Source: Tabrizicola caldifontis (GTDB lineage Bacteria > Pseudomonadota > Alphaproteobacteria > Rhodobacterales > Rhodobacteraceae). Taken from it: DNA of 64,000 bases. The number at the start of each line of letters is the position of its first letter. The stretch's first letter is position 1. Shown piece by piece: positions 1-7,685 of this stretch. The stretch is from positions 186,001-250,000 of the forward strand of contig NZ_SIJH01000002.1 of assembly GCF_004762095.1 (NCBI RefSeq), written 5' to 3'. The position numbers were made by a program, and so were the translations under genes. The notes beneath the pieces are model-generated. The model had not been told where the DNA came from and did not search any database. It saw nothing but the letters and a program-made list of their open reading frames with translations.

Positions 1-65
1 ATCTGGCCTTTCTTGCCGTGCTGATCATCCGCCCGCGCGGCCTTTTCCCAAGGGCGGTGGACTAA
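1..65 (+). CDS. Branched-chain amino acid ABC transporter permease, LivH-type, C-terminal end only
   Basis: Only the last 20 codons are in the window, ending in TAA at 63-65. The visible tail is hydrophobic and ends in RPRGLFPRAVD, the sort of basic, RGLF-containing terminus common in Liv-type inner-membrane permeases. The stop lies one base before the start of the livM-like gene, so the two are almost certainly one operon encoding the permease heterodimer. The LivH assignment is an inference from position; too little sequence is visible to prove it. Confidence 0.7.
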   Translation, partial: LAFLAVLIIRPRGLFPRAVD

Positions 66-66
66 G

Positions 67-1113
67 ATGCACAAGGTCACCACCCGCACCCGCGCCTCGA
101 CCGTCGCCGGCCTCGCTGCCGTGGCTCTGGTTGTCCTGGGCCTGGTCCTGCCCGCCTTCGCCTCGCGCAGCCTGATCCAGGATCTGTTCTTCATCCTGAC
201 CATGCTGACGCTGGCGCAGCTGTGGAACCTGATCGCGGGCTATGGCGGGATGGTCAGCGTCGGCCAGCAGGCCTTTGTCGGCATCGGCGCATATGCGATG
301 TTCGCAGGCGTCATCCTCTGGGGCTGGGATCCAGTTCCAGCGATTCTTCTGGGCGGGGTCGCAGCCTTCCTGCTGGCAATCCCGATGGCCTTCTTCGCCT
401 TCCGCCTGCAAGGAGCATACTTTGCCATCGGCACCTGGGTCATCGCCGAGGTCACGCGCCTTCTGGTCGCCCAGTGGAAGACGCTCGGCGGCGGCACCGG
501 CACCAGCCTGCCGCGCGAGGCGACATCAGACATCATCGGCGTCGCGGCCATTGCCGAGTTGTTCGGTATCCGCGATGCCGCTGCGCGCGACATCCTGGCC
601 TACTGGCTGGCGCTCGCGCTGGCGGTGGGCACGATGGCGGCGATCTACGCGCTTCTGCGGTCGCGCACGGGGCTTGCGCTGGCTGCCGTCCGCGACAACG
701 ACAACGCGGCCCGGTCTGTCGGGGTGGACGCGCAGCGCGTCAAGTGGCTGGTCTTCCTGTCGGCCGCCACGATGACCGGCCTGGTCGGCGCGCTGATCTA
801 TGTCCAGACCGCCCGCATCTCGCCCGACGCGGCCTTCTCCGTCACCAACTGGACGGCCTATGTCATCTTCATTGCCGTCATCGGCGGGATCGGCCGGCTG
901 GAGGGGCCGATCCTCGGCGTTCTCGTCTTCTGGGGCCTGCAGACCGCCTTCGCCGACTATGGCAGCTGGTATCTGCTGGCGCTTGGCCTGCTGGCCATCG
1001 TCACCATGCTGTTCGCCCCGCGGGGTCTCTGGGGCCTGATCGCCGACCGCTGGGGCATTGCCCTGTTCCCCATTCAACGCCGCCTGATCCTGGAAGGAGC
1101 CCGAAATGGCTGA
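67..1113 (+). CDS. livM: Branched-chain amino acid / carboxylate ABC transporter permease, LivM family
   Basis: A 348-residue integral inner-membrane protein. It has about eight to nine hydrophobic segments from residue 13 to about 330, the LivM hallmark AGYGGMVSVGQQAFVGIGAY near residues 58-77, and the late segment FIAVIGGIGRLEGPILG near residues 265-281. The ATG follows the upstream stop by one base. It should pair with the LivH-type permease just upstream; binding-protein and ATPase genes are not in the window. It overlaps the downstream FAD monooxygenase gene by 8 bases, so translation is probably coupled. Because the next genes degrade aromatics, the substrate may be an aromatic acid rather than leucine; that is inference. 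Confidence 0.9.
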   Translation: MHKVTTRTRASTVAGLAAVALVVLGLVLPAFASRSLIQDLFFILTMLTLAQLWNLIAGYGGMVSVGQQAFVGIGAYAMFAGVILWGWDPVPAILLGGVAAFLLAIPMAFFAFRLQGAYFAIGTWVIAEVTRLLVAQWKTLGGGTGTSLPREATSDIIGVAAIAELFGIRDAAARDILAYWLALALAVGTMAAIYALLRSRTGLALAAVRDNDNAARSVGVDAQRVKWLVFLSAATMTGLVGALIYVQTARISPDAAFSVTNWTAYVIFIAVIGGIGRLEGPILGVLVFWGLQTAFADYGSWYLLALGLLAIVTMLFAPRGLWGLIADRWGIALFPIQRRLILEGARNG

Positions 1114-2860
1114 CATCACCACCGACGTTCTTGTCATCGGTACCGGACCGGCCGGATCGGCCACGGCGGCCCTCCTGGCCTCGTACGGGGTCGAGGTGCT
1201 GGTCGTGAACCGCTACCGCTGGCTGGCCAATACCCCCCGCGCCCACATCACCAACCAGCGCACCATGGAAGTCCTGCGCGACCTTGGCCCCGAGGTCGAG
1301 GAGGAGGCGATGAAGCACGCCACCCATCAGGAGCTGATGGGCAACAACGTCTTCTGCGTGTCGCTGGCCGGCGAGGAACTGGGCCGGATGCAATCCTGGG
1401 GCACTTCGCCCGAAAGCAAGGCCCGCCACCTGCGCGCCAGCCCCTGCGAGATGAACGACCTGCCGCAGACCTTCATGGAGCCGATCCTCTTCGGCACCGC
1501 CTGTCGCCGGGGTGCCCAGTCGCGGATGTCCACCGAGTACCTCTCCCATGTCCAGGACGCCGAAGGGGTCACGACCACCTGCCGCGACCGGCTTACAGGC
1601 AAGGATTTCACCGTGCGGTCGAAATACCTGGTGGGGGCGGACGGGGGCAACAGCCTCGTCGCCGAGCACGCGGGCCTGCCGTTCGAGGGCAGGATGGGCG
1701 TCGGCGGGTCGATGAACATCCTGTTCCGCGCCGACCTGTCGCGTTACGTCGCGCACCGGCCCAGCGTTCTCTACTGGGTCATGCAGCCCGGCGCCGATGT
1801 GGGCGGGATCGGCATGGGCCTGGTCCGCATGGTGCGGCCCTGGAACGAATGGCTGATCGTCTGGGGCTACGACATCAACCAGCCCGCCCCGGTGGTGGAT
1901 GCGGCGATGGCGACCCAGGTCGCGCGGCAGCTGGTCGGCGTTCCAGATCTGGAGATCGACTTGATCAGCGCCAACACCTGGACGGTGAACAACTGCTACG
2001 CCACCCACATGCAATCGGGGCGCGTGTTCATCATGGGCGACGCGGCGCACCGTCACCCGCCCTCGAACGGGCTGGGGTCGAATACCTCGATCCAGGACGG
2101 CTTCAATCTGGCCTGGAAACTGGCCGCCGTCATCAAGGGACAGGCGACCCCCAGGCTTCTGGACAGCTACAGCGCCGAGCGCGCGCCGGTCGCCAAACAG
2201 ATCGTCACCCGCGCCAACCAGTCCATCGCCGAATTCGGCCCGATCTTCGAGGCGCTGGGCATGGACGGCGGTGTTGACCACGAAAAGATCCAGCGCAGCA
2301 TGGCTGCCCGCTGCGACGCCACCGAAGCCGGCGAGCGCCAGCGCGAGGCGCTGCGCAAGGCGATCGACTTCAAGGTCTACGAATTCGACTGCCACGGGGT
2401 CGAAATGAACCAGCGCTACAGCTCTGGCGCGGTGGTCACCGATGGGCAAGACCCGCCGCCGCCGAACGCGGACATGGAGCTTTACTATCAGCCGACTACC
2501 TTCCCCGGCGCGCGGTTGCCGCATGCCTGGGTTTATGACCGTCATGGCGGCAGGCATTCCACGCTGGATCTGTGCGGCAAGGGCCAGTTCACCATCCTCA
2601 CCGGAATCGGCGGCCAGGGATGGGTGAAGGCCGCGGCCGAGGTCGGCCGTGCGCTGAACCTGCCGATCCGCGCCATCACCATCGGTCCCCGCGCCGATTA
2701 CGAGGATCACGTCGGTGACTGGCACAAGGTGCGGGAAATCCGCGACGCGGGCTGTGTGCTGGTGCGCCCTGACCATCACGTCGCCTGGCGGTCGGTCGGC
2801 GCGTCCGGCGACCCTGCGGCCGACCTGACCCGCGTCCTGCGCAGCATCCTGGGGCACTGA
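1106..2860 (+). CDS. FAD-dependent aromatic-ring monooxygenase (phenol/resorcinol hydroxylase, TfdB-like)
   Basis: A 584-residue flavoprotein of the class A NAD(P)H-dependent aromatic hydroxylases. The dinucleotide-binding motif GTGPAG is at residues 12-17, the DG motif GADGG at 177-181, and the GD motif GDAAHRHPP at 311-319, followed by NGLGSNTSIQDGFNLAWKL. Length and order match the TfdB/PheA phenol hydroxylase branch with a C-terminal thioredoxin-like region. The start ATG has GGAG about 6 bases upstream and lies inside the end of livM. With a hydroxyquinol-type dioxygenase 2 bases downstream, hydroxylation of a resorcinol-like substrate to 1,2,4-trihydroxybenzene is plausible. The exact substrate cannot be read from sequence. 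Confidence 0.85.
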   Translation: MADITTDVLVIGTGPAGSATAALLASYGVEVLVVNRYRWLANTPRAHITNQRTMEVLRDLGPEVEEEAMKHATHQELMGNNVFCVSLAGEELGRMQSWGTSPESKARHLRASPCEMNDLPQTFMEPILFGTACRRGAQSRMSTEYLSHVQDAEGVTTTCRDRLTGKDFTVRSKYLVGADGGNSLVAEHAGLPFEGRMGVGGSMNILFRADLSRYVAHRPSVLYWVMQPGADVGGIGMGLVRMVRPWNEWLIVWGYDINQPAPVVDAAMATQVARQLVGVPDLEIDLISANTWTVNNCYATHMQSGRVFIMGDAAHRHPPSNGLGSNTSIQDGFNLAWKLAAVIKGQATPRLLDSYSAERAPVAKQIVTRANQSIAEFGPIFEALGMDGGVDHEKIQRSMAARCDATEAGERQREALRKAIDFKVYEFDCHGVEMNQRYSSGAVVTDGQDPPPPNADMELYYQPTTFPGARLPHAWVYDRHGGRHSTLDLCGKGQFTILTGIGGQGWVKAAAEVGRALNLPIRAITIGPRADYEDHVGDWHKVREIRDAGCVLVRPDHHVAWRSVGASGDPAADLTRVLRSILGH

Positions 2861-2862
2861 CC

Positions 2863-3735
2863 ATGACCGAACAGGGGTTCTTCACCGAGGCCAACTCTGC
2901 CGAGGTCGTCATCAGCCGCAATGCCAGGGCCCGGAACGCGCGTCTGGCCGAGGTCATGGCGATCCTGACCCGTCACCTGCACGCCGCCGTGAAGGAGATC
3001 GAGCCGACCGAGGCGGAATGGTTCGAGGCCATCAAGTTCCTGACCGCCACCGGCCACATGTGCACCGACTGGCGGCAGGAGTTCATCCTTCTGTCCGATG
3101 TTCTTGGGGTTTCGATGCTGGTCGATGCGATCAACAACCGCAAACCCTCGGGCGCCAGCGAAAGCACGGTCCTCGGCCCCTTCCACGTCGCCGACGCGCC
3201 GGAACTGCCGATGGGCAGCGACATCTGCCTTGACCAAAAGGGCGAGCCGATGCTGGTGCGCGGCACGATCCGGTCCACCGACGGGTCGCCCCTGGCCAAT
3301 GCGAAGATCGACGTCTGGCAGGCCAACGACGAAGGCTTCTACGACGTGCAGCAGAAGGGTATCCAGCCCGACTTCAACCTGCGTGGCGTGTTCCGTACCG
3401 GGGCCGACGGGCGCTACTGGTTCAAGGGCGTGAAGCCGAAGTTCTACCCGATTCCCGATGACGGGCCGGTCGGCCAACTGCTGCGTGCGCTGGGCCGGCA
3501 CCCCTACCGCCCCGCACATCTGCATTACATCATCGAGGCGCCAGGCCATGCGCGGCTGGTGACGCACATCTTCGACCCCGACGATCCCTACATCAATTCC
3601 GATGCGGTCTTCGGCGTGAAGGAAAGCCTGCTGGCAAAGTTCGATCTTGTGTCCGATCCGGCGCGCATCGCCGAGGCCGGATTTACCCGGCCGTTCTTCC
3701 TGGTGGAACATGACTTCGTCCTTGCCCCAGGCTGA
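2863..3735 (+). CDS. Intradiol ring-cleavage dioxygenase, hydroxyquinol/catechol 1,2-dioxygenase type
   Basis: A 290-residue non-haem Fe(III) intradiol dioxygenase. The expected iron ligands are visible as Tyr160 (in DEGFYD), Tyr195 (in KPKFYPIPDDGPVG), His219 and His221 (in YRPAHLH). The N-terminal helical dimerisation region (about residues 20-95) and the STVLGPFH segment near 101-108 fit the catechol/hydroxyquinol 1,2-dioxygenase subfamily rather than protocatechuate 3,4-dioxygenase subunits. It starts 2 bases after the monooxygenase stop. The hydroxyquinol reading, giving maleylacetate, is favoured by the partner hydroxylase; catechol or chlorocatechol remain possible. Confidence 0.85.
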   Translation: MTEQGFFTEANSAEVVISRNARARNARLAEVMAILTRHLHAAVKEIEPTEAEWFEAIKFLTATGHMCTDWRQEFILLSDVLGVSMLVDAINNRKPSGASESTVLGPFHVADAPELPMGSDICLDQKGEPMLVRGTIRSTDGSPLANAKIDVWQANDEGFYDVQQKGIQPDFNLRGVFRTGADGRYWFKGVKPKFYPIPDDGPVGQLLRALGRHPYRPAHLHYIIEAPGHARLVTHIFDPDDPYINSDAVFGVKESLLAKFDLVSDPARIAEAGFTRPFFLVEHDFVLAPG

Positions 3736-3742
3736 GCCGCCC

Positions 3743-4573
3743 ATGACCAAGCCCTGCATCATCTGCGTCGCGATCACCGGTTCGCTTCCGCAGAAGTCGG
3801 ACAATCCGGCCGTGCCGATCACCGTCGCCGAACAGATCGAATCCACGCACGAGGCGTTCGAGGCCGGAGCGACCATCGTGCATGCCCATGTCCGCAACGA
3901 CGATGGTACGCCCTCCTCCGACCCCGAGAAATTCGCTCGGCTCATGGAGGGGGTGCGCAGGCACTGCCCCGGCATGATCGTGCAGTTTTCCACCGGCGGG
4001 CGGTCCGGCGCCGGCAAGGCGCGTGGGGGGATGCTGCCGCTGAAGCCCGACATGGCCAGCCTGTCGGTCGGATCGAACAACTTCCCGACGCGCGTCTATG
4101 AAAACCCGCCCGATCTGGTGGACTGGCTGGCTGCGGAAATGCTGACCTACGGGATCAAGCCCGAGATCGAATGCTTTGACCTTTCCCACATCCACCAGGC
4201 TGCGGCGATGCAGCGCGACGGGCGGCTGAAGGCCCCGGCCTATGTGCAGTTCGTTATGGGCGTGAAGAACGCCATGCCCGCCGACCGCGACGTGTTCGAC
4301 TATTACATCCGCACGGTCGAACGCCTTCTGCCGGGTTCTGAATGGTGTGGCGCCGGGATCGGGCCGCATCAGATCACGCTGAACGAATGGTGCGTTGCTG
4401 CGGGCGGGCACGCGCGCACCGGGCTGGAAGACAACGTGCGGCTGGACAGGACCACGCTGGCGCCCTCGAACGCTGCCCTTGTCCGCCGCGTGGTCGAGAT
4501 CTGCGACCGACACCGGCGCCCTGTCGCCACACCGGCCGAGGCCCGTCAGCTGCTTGGTCTTGCCCCGGCCTGA
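3743..4573 (+). CDS. Beta-keto acid cleavage enzyme (BKACE, DUF849 family)
   Basis: A 276-residue TIM-barrel enzyme of the BKACE/Kce family, which condenses a beta-keto acid with acetyl-CoA and releases acetoacetate and a new acyl-CoA. Zinc-binding motif HAH is at residues 47-49 and the late acidic motif GLEDN at 227-231; both match the metal and catalytic positions known for Kce. The start at 3743 is preferred because the protein then begins MTKPCIICVA, typical of the family; an earlier in-frame start would run into the dioxygenase gene. It sits 7 bases after the dioxygenase stop. 3-oxoadipate, the product expected downstream of hydroxyquinol cleavage, is a reasonable candidate substrate (inference). 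Confidence 0.85.
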   Translation: MTKPCIICVAITGSLPQKSDNPAVPITVAEQIESTHEAFEAGATIVHAHVRNDDGTPSSDPEKFARLMEGVRRHCPGMIVQFSTGGRSGAGKARGGMLPLKPDMASLSVGSNNFPTRVYENPPDLVDWLAAEMLTYGIKPEIECFDLSHIHQAAAMQRDGRLKAPAYVQFVMGVKNAMPADRDVFDYYIRTVERLLPGSEWCGAGIGPHQITLNEWCVAAGGHARTGLEDNVRLDRTTLAPSNAALVRRVVEICDRHRRPVATPAEARQLLGLAPA

Positions 4574-4624
4574 GCGGCGCGGGAACAAACGCCGCGAAGG
4601 TAAAGGCGATTGTTCCCGCGCCGC
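4574..4624. terminator. Long perfect inverted repeat between convergent genes, likely bidirectional terminator
   Basis: Bases 4574-4588 and 4610-4624 form a perfect 15-bp inverted repeat (arm GCGGCGCGGGAACAA) with a 21-base loop. It begins directly after the BKACE stop codon and faces the end of nrdJ on the other strand. There is no real T-tract, only CTTTC downstream on the plus strand. A role as terminator or mRNA 3' end stabiliser for both operons is inferred from position. Confidence 0.65.
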
Positions 4625-4660
4625 GCTTTCACGCCTTCGGCAGCACTTCCCGTGCTCTGC

Positions 4661-6946
4661 CTAGCCGCATTTCGAATGCCCGCATGACCCGCAGGTCAGG
4701 CATCCCTCCACCATCCGCAGGTCGTAACTTCCGCAGGCCGGGCAGGCCTTGCGCGGCGCCTCGCCGACCCGCAGGATTTCGGCCTTGGGGTCCGATTTCA
4801 GGCCCTGCCCCTCGCCCTCGATGAAGCCGATCTCGATCAGGTGACGTTCGATCACCCCGCCGATGGCCGCAAGGATCGAGGGGATGTAGCGGCCGTCCAT
4901 CCAGGCCCCGCCGCGCGGGTCGAACACGGCCTTCAGTTCCTCGACCACGAACGAGATATCCCCCCCGCGCCGGAACACCGCCGAAATCATCCGGGTCAGC
5001 GCCACCGTCCAGGCGTAATGCTCCATGTTCTTCGAGTTGATGAACACCTCGAAGGGCCGGCGGTGACCCGCTGTCACGATGTCGTTGATCGTGATGTAAA
5101 GGGCATGTTCGGTTCCCGGCCATTTCAGCTTGTAGGTGCGCCCCTCCAGCGCGGTCGGGCGGTCGAGCGGTTCGGACAGATAGACCACCTCGCCCCCGGA
5201 AGCTGCGGCCCGGGCCTGCTCCGGCCCCTCTCCCGGCGCCTTGTCAGTGGTTTCTGACACGGTCAGGACCGAACCCGTCACCTCGTTCGGGCGGTAGGTG
5301 GTGCAGCCCTTGCAGCCCTGATCCCAGGCGGCCATGTAGACATCCTTGAAATCGTCGAAGGAAATGTCCGCCGGGCAGTTGATCGTCTTCGAGATCGAGC
5401 TGTCCACCCATTCCTGCGCTGCCGCCTGCATCCGCACATGGTCGAGCGGCGGCAGCGTCTGGGCATTCACGAAATAATCGGGCAGGGCCGCATCGCCGAA
5501 TTTCTCGCGCCACAGACGGACGGCATAATCCACTACCTCCTCCTCGGTGCGGCTGCCGTCCTTCTGCAACACCTTGCGGGTATAGGCATAGGCGAACACC
5601 GGCTCGATCCCGCTTGAGACGTTGCCGGCGTAAAGGCTGATCGTCCCGGTCGGTGCCACGCTGGTCAGAAGCGCATTGCGGATCCCATGCGCGGCGATCG
5701 CTGCACGCACATCGGCATCCATCCGCCGCATCGTGCCCGAAGCCAGGTATTTCGCGGCATCGAACAGCGGGAAGGGGCCCTTCTCCTTCGCCAGATCGAC
5801 GCTGGCCAGATAGGCCGCCCGTGCGATGGCATGCATCCAGATCCCGGTGACGCGCGCGGCCTCCTCAGAGCCATAGCGCAACCTCACCATCAGAAGCGCA
5901 TCGGCAAGCCCCGTGACCCCCAGCCCGATCCGCCGCTTGGCCCGCGCCTCCTCGGCCTGCTGCGGCAGCGGAAAGCGGCTGGCATCCACCACGTTGTCCA
6001 TCATCCGCACCGCCGTGCGTACCAGGCGGTTCAACTGATCCATGTCCAGCTGCGAATGGGGTTCGAACGGATCCTTCACCAGCCGCGCCAGGTTGATCGA
6101 GCCCAGAAGGCAGGCGCCATAGGGTGGCAGGGGCTGCTCGCCGCAGGGATTGGTGGCCGCGATCGTCTCGCAATAGGCAAGGTTGTTCATGGCGTTGATC
6201 CGGTCGATGAAGATCACCCCCGGCTCGGCGAAATCATAGGTGGACCGCATGATCCGGTTCCACAGGTCGCGCGCCTGAACCGTCCTGTAGACCTTGCCGC
6301 CGAAAACCAGCTCCCACGGGCCATCGGCCTTGACCGCGGCCATGAAGGCATCGGTCACCAGGACCGAGAGGTTGAACATGCGCAGTCGGGCCGGATCCTT
6401 CTTCGCCTCGATGAAGGCCTCGATGTCGGGATGATCGCAGCGCATCGTCGCCATCATCGCGCCCCGGCGGCTGCCGGCGGACATGATCGTGCGGCACATC
6501 GCATCCCAGACATCCATGAACGACAATGGCCCCGAGGCATCCGCCGCCACCCCGGCGACTGGCGCCCCTCGCGGCCGTATCGTGCTGAAGTCATAGCCGA
6601 TCCCGCCGCCCTGCTGCATGGTCAGCGCGGCCTCCTTCAGGCTGTCGAAGATCCCGGCCATGGTGTCGGGGATCGTGCCCATGACGAAACAGTTGAACAG
6701 CGTCACCTGCCGCCCGGTCCCAGCCCCGGCGGTGATGCGGCCGGCCGGCAGGAAGCGGAAATCCTCCAGCGCGGAATAGAACTCGTCCTCCCATTTCGCG
6801 GGCTCGGCCTCCACCGCGGCCAGAGCGCGCGCGATCCGCCGCCAGGTGTCTTCCACCGTCCCGTCGATCGGCGTGCCGTCCGCCTCCTTGAAGCGATACT
6901 TCATGTCCCAGATGGCTTCAGCGATGGGGGCATCGAATCGCGACAT
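4661..6946 (-). CDS. nrdJ: Adenosylcobalamin-dependent (class II) ribonucleoside-diphosphate reductase
   Basis: A 761-residue enzyme reducing ribonucleotides to deoxyribonucleotides. NCF with Cys86 and the NPCGE motif at 266-270 (Cys268) mark the class II active site. The C-terminus has clustered cysteines (CPACGSYD, then CLTCGSCGHSKCG), which may be a zinc-ribbon-like swapping tail that re-reduces the active site. The start at 6946 gives MSRFDAPIAEAIWDMKYRF, a normal beginning; the open frame continues upstream for 125 codons of low-quality sequence overlapping the next gene. No cobalamin riboswitch is visible in the 99-base gap upstream, but a perfect DnaA box is. It faces the aromatic operon convergently. 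Confidence 0.95.
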   Translation of the reverse strand: MSRFDAPIAEAIWDMKYRFKEADGTPIDGTVEDTWRRIARALAAVEAEPAKWEDEFYSALEDFRFLPAGRITAGAGTGRQVTLFNCFVMGTIPDTMAGIFDSLKEAALTMQQGGGIGYDFSTIRPRGAPVAGVAADASGPLSFMDVWDAMCRTIMSAGSRRGAMMATMRCDHPDIEAFIEAKKDPARLRMFNLSVLVTDAFMAAVKADGPWELVFGGKVYRTVQARDLWNRIMRSTYDFAEPGVIFIDRINAMNNLAYCETIAATNPCGEQPLPPYGACLLGSINLARLVKDPFEPHSQLDMDQLNRLVRTAVRMMDNVVDASRFPLPQQAEEARAKRRIGLGVTGLADALLMVRLRYGSEEAARVTGIWMHAIARAAYLASVDLAKEKGPFPLFDAAKYLASGTMRRMDADVRAAIAAHGIRNALLTSVAPTGTISLYAGNVSSGIEPVFAYAYTRKVLQKDGSRTEEEVVDYAVRLWREKFGDAALPDYFVNAQTLPPLDHVRMQAAAQEWVDSSISKTINCPADISFDDFKDVYMAAWDQGCKGCTTYRPNEVTGSVLTVSETTDKAPGEGPEQARAAASGGEVVYLSEPLDRPTALEGRTYKLKWPGTEHALYITINDIVTAGHRRPFEVFINSKNMEHYAWTVALTRMISAVFRRGGDISFVVEELKAVFDPRGGAWMDGRYIPSILAAIGGVIERHLIEIGFIEGEGQGLKSDPKAEILRVGEAPRKACPACGSYDLRMVEGCLTCGSCGHSKCG

Positions 6947-6967
6947 CGGGCGAATCTTCCTGTCTGT

Positions 6968-6976
6968 TGTGGATAA
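6968..6976 (-). promoter_or_regulatory. Perfect DnaA box (TTATCCACA) upstream of nrdJ
   Basis: The minus strand reads TTATCCACA, the consensus high-affinity DnaA box, ending 22 bases before the nrdJ start codon. The divergent DUF1489 gene begins about 70 bases away. DnaA control of nrdAB is established in Escherichia coli; the same logic here is inference from one perfect 9-mer. Confidence 0.5.
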
Positions 6977-7045
6977 GTCCGGCAGAAGGCCCAAGATACG
7001 CCCCTGCCCCCCGGGGGTCAACTTGAAGCCCCCGCCGCAGGCCCT

Positions 7046-7480
7046 ATGATCGGGCGCATGATCAACCTCCTGAAACTCTGCGTCGGCGCCGACTCGGTCG
7101 AGGATCTGCTCGACTGGCAGCGCAGCCAGCGCCCGCACTGGCCGGAGGGCCGGGCGGTCCACGTCACCCGCATGTGGCCGAAACGCGAGGCCGAGGTGCT
7201 GGACGGCGGCTCGCTCTACTGGGTGATCAAGGGCGTGATCCTGTGCCGTCAGCGCATCCTCGACCTGCAGGAGGTGAACCTCGGCGACGGCATCCCGCGC
7301 TGTGCCCTTGTCCTCGACCACGAAGTGATCCGTACTGAACCCGCCCCCCGCCGCCCTTTCCAGGGGTGGCGCTATCTTGATCCGAAGGACAGCCCGCGCG
7401 ACCTGGCGCCGGGCCGTGCCAAGGATGATCCGCTTCCCCCCAGGCTTGCCCAGGCGCTTGCAGAAATCGGTCTGCGTTGA
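7046..7480 (+). CDS. DUF1489 family conserved protein
   Basis: A 144-residue soluble protein with the DUF1489 signature near its start (LLKLCVGADSVEDLLDWQ, about residues 7-24), then TRMWPKR and a segment reading YWVIKGVILCRQRILDL. This family is common in alphaproteobacteria and has no established function. An alternative start at 7058 gives MINLLKLCVG and is equally plausible. It is divergent from nrdJ with about 100 bases between the starts. No catalytic motif is recognised. Confidence 0.8.
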   Translation: MIGRMINLLKLCVGADSVEDLLDWQRSQRPHWPEGRAVHVTRMWPKREAEVLDGGSLYWVIKGVILCRQRILDLQEVNLGDGIPRCALVLDHEVIRTEPAPRRPFQGWRYLDPKDSPRDLAPGRAKDDPLPPRLAQALAEIGLR

Positions 7481-7601
7481 ACCTGGCGCGCCGGATTGCC
7501 GGCCCTTGCCGCGTGCATTCTTCGCGGAAGCGTCGCGTTCGGCCCTATACAGCCGCCGTGCATTAGGCTACTGACCCTGCCGACGGTCGAGATTCCGGCA
7601 C

Positions 7602-7667
7602 TGCGGGCGAGGAGGCCCGCATCAAGGGGACAGGGGCCGTTCTGGCTTTTTCAGGCGCATTGCGCCT
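7602..7667 (+). promoter_or_regulatory. Two hairpins in the 5' leader of the DEAD-box helicase gene
   Basis: The 205-base gap before the helicase holds two potential hairpins: TGCGGGC/GCCCGCA (7602-7608 with 7615-7621) and AGGCGC/GCGCCT (7653-7658 with 7662-7667). The second lies just upstream of GGAAAGA, the likely ribosome-binding site of the ATG at 7686. A structured leader that responds to cold or to helicase level (autoregulation) is possible; the sequence shows only the structure. Confidence 0.35.
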
Positions 7668-7685
7668 CCCTTTGGAAAGACATCC

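Noticed and set aside
1001-2857. A 618-codon open frame on the minus strand opposite the FAD monooxygenase
   Set aside because: It lies antisense to a gene with clear flavoprotein motifs, has no recognisable domain and shows the composition typical of shadow frames in high-GC DNA.
6947-7045. Cobalamin riboswitch upstream of nrdJ
   Set aside because: The gap is only 99 bases, shorter than a complete cobalamin aptamer (about 200 bases), and no B12-box-like sequence was seen.
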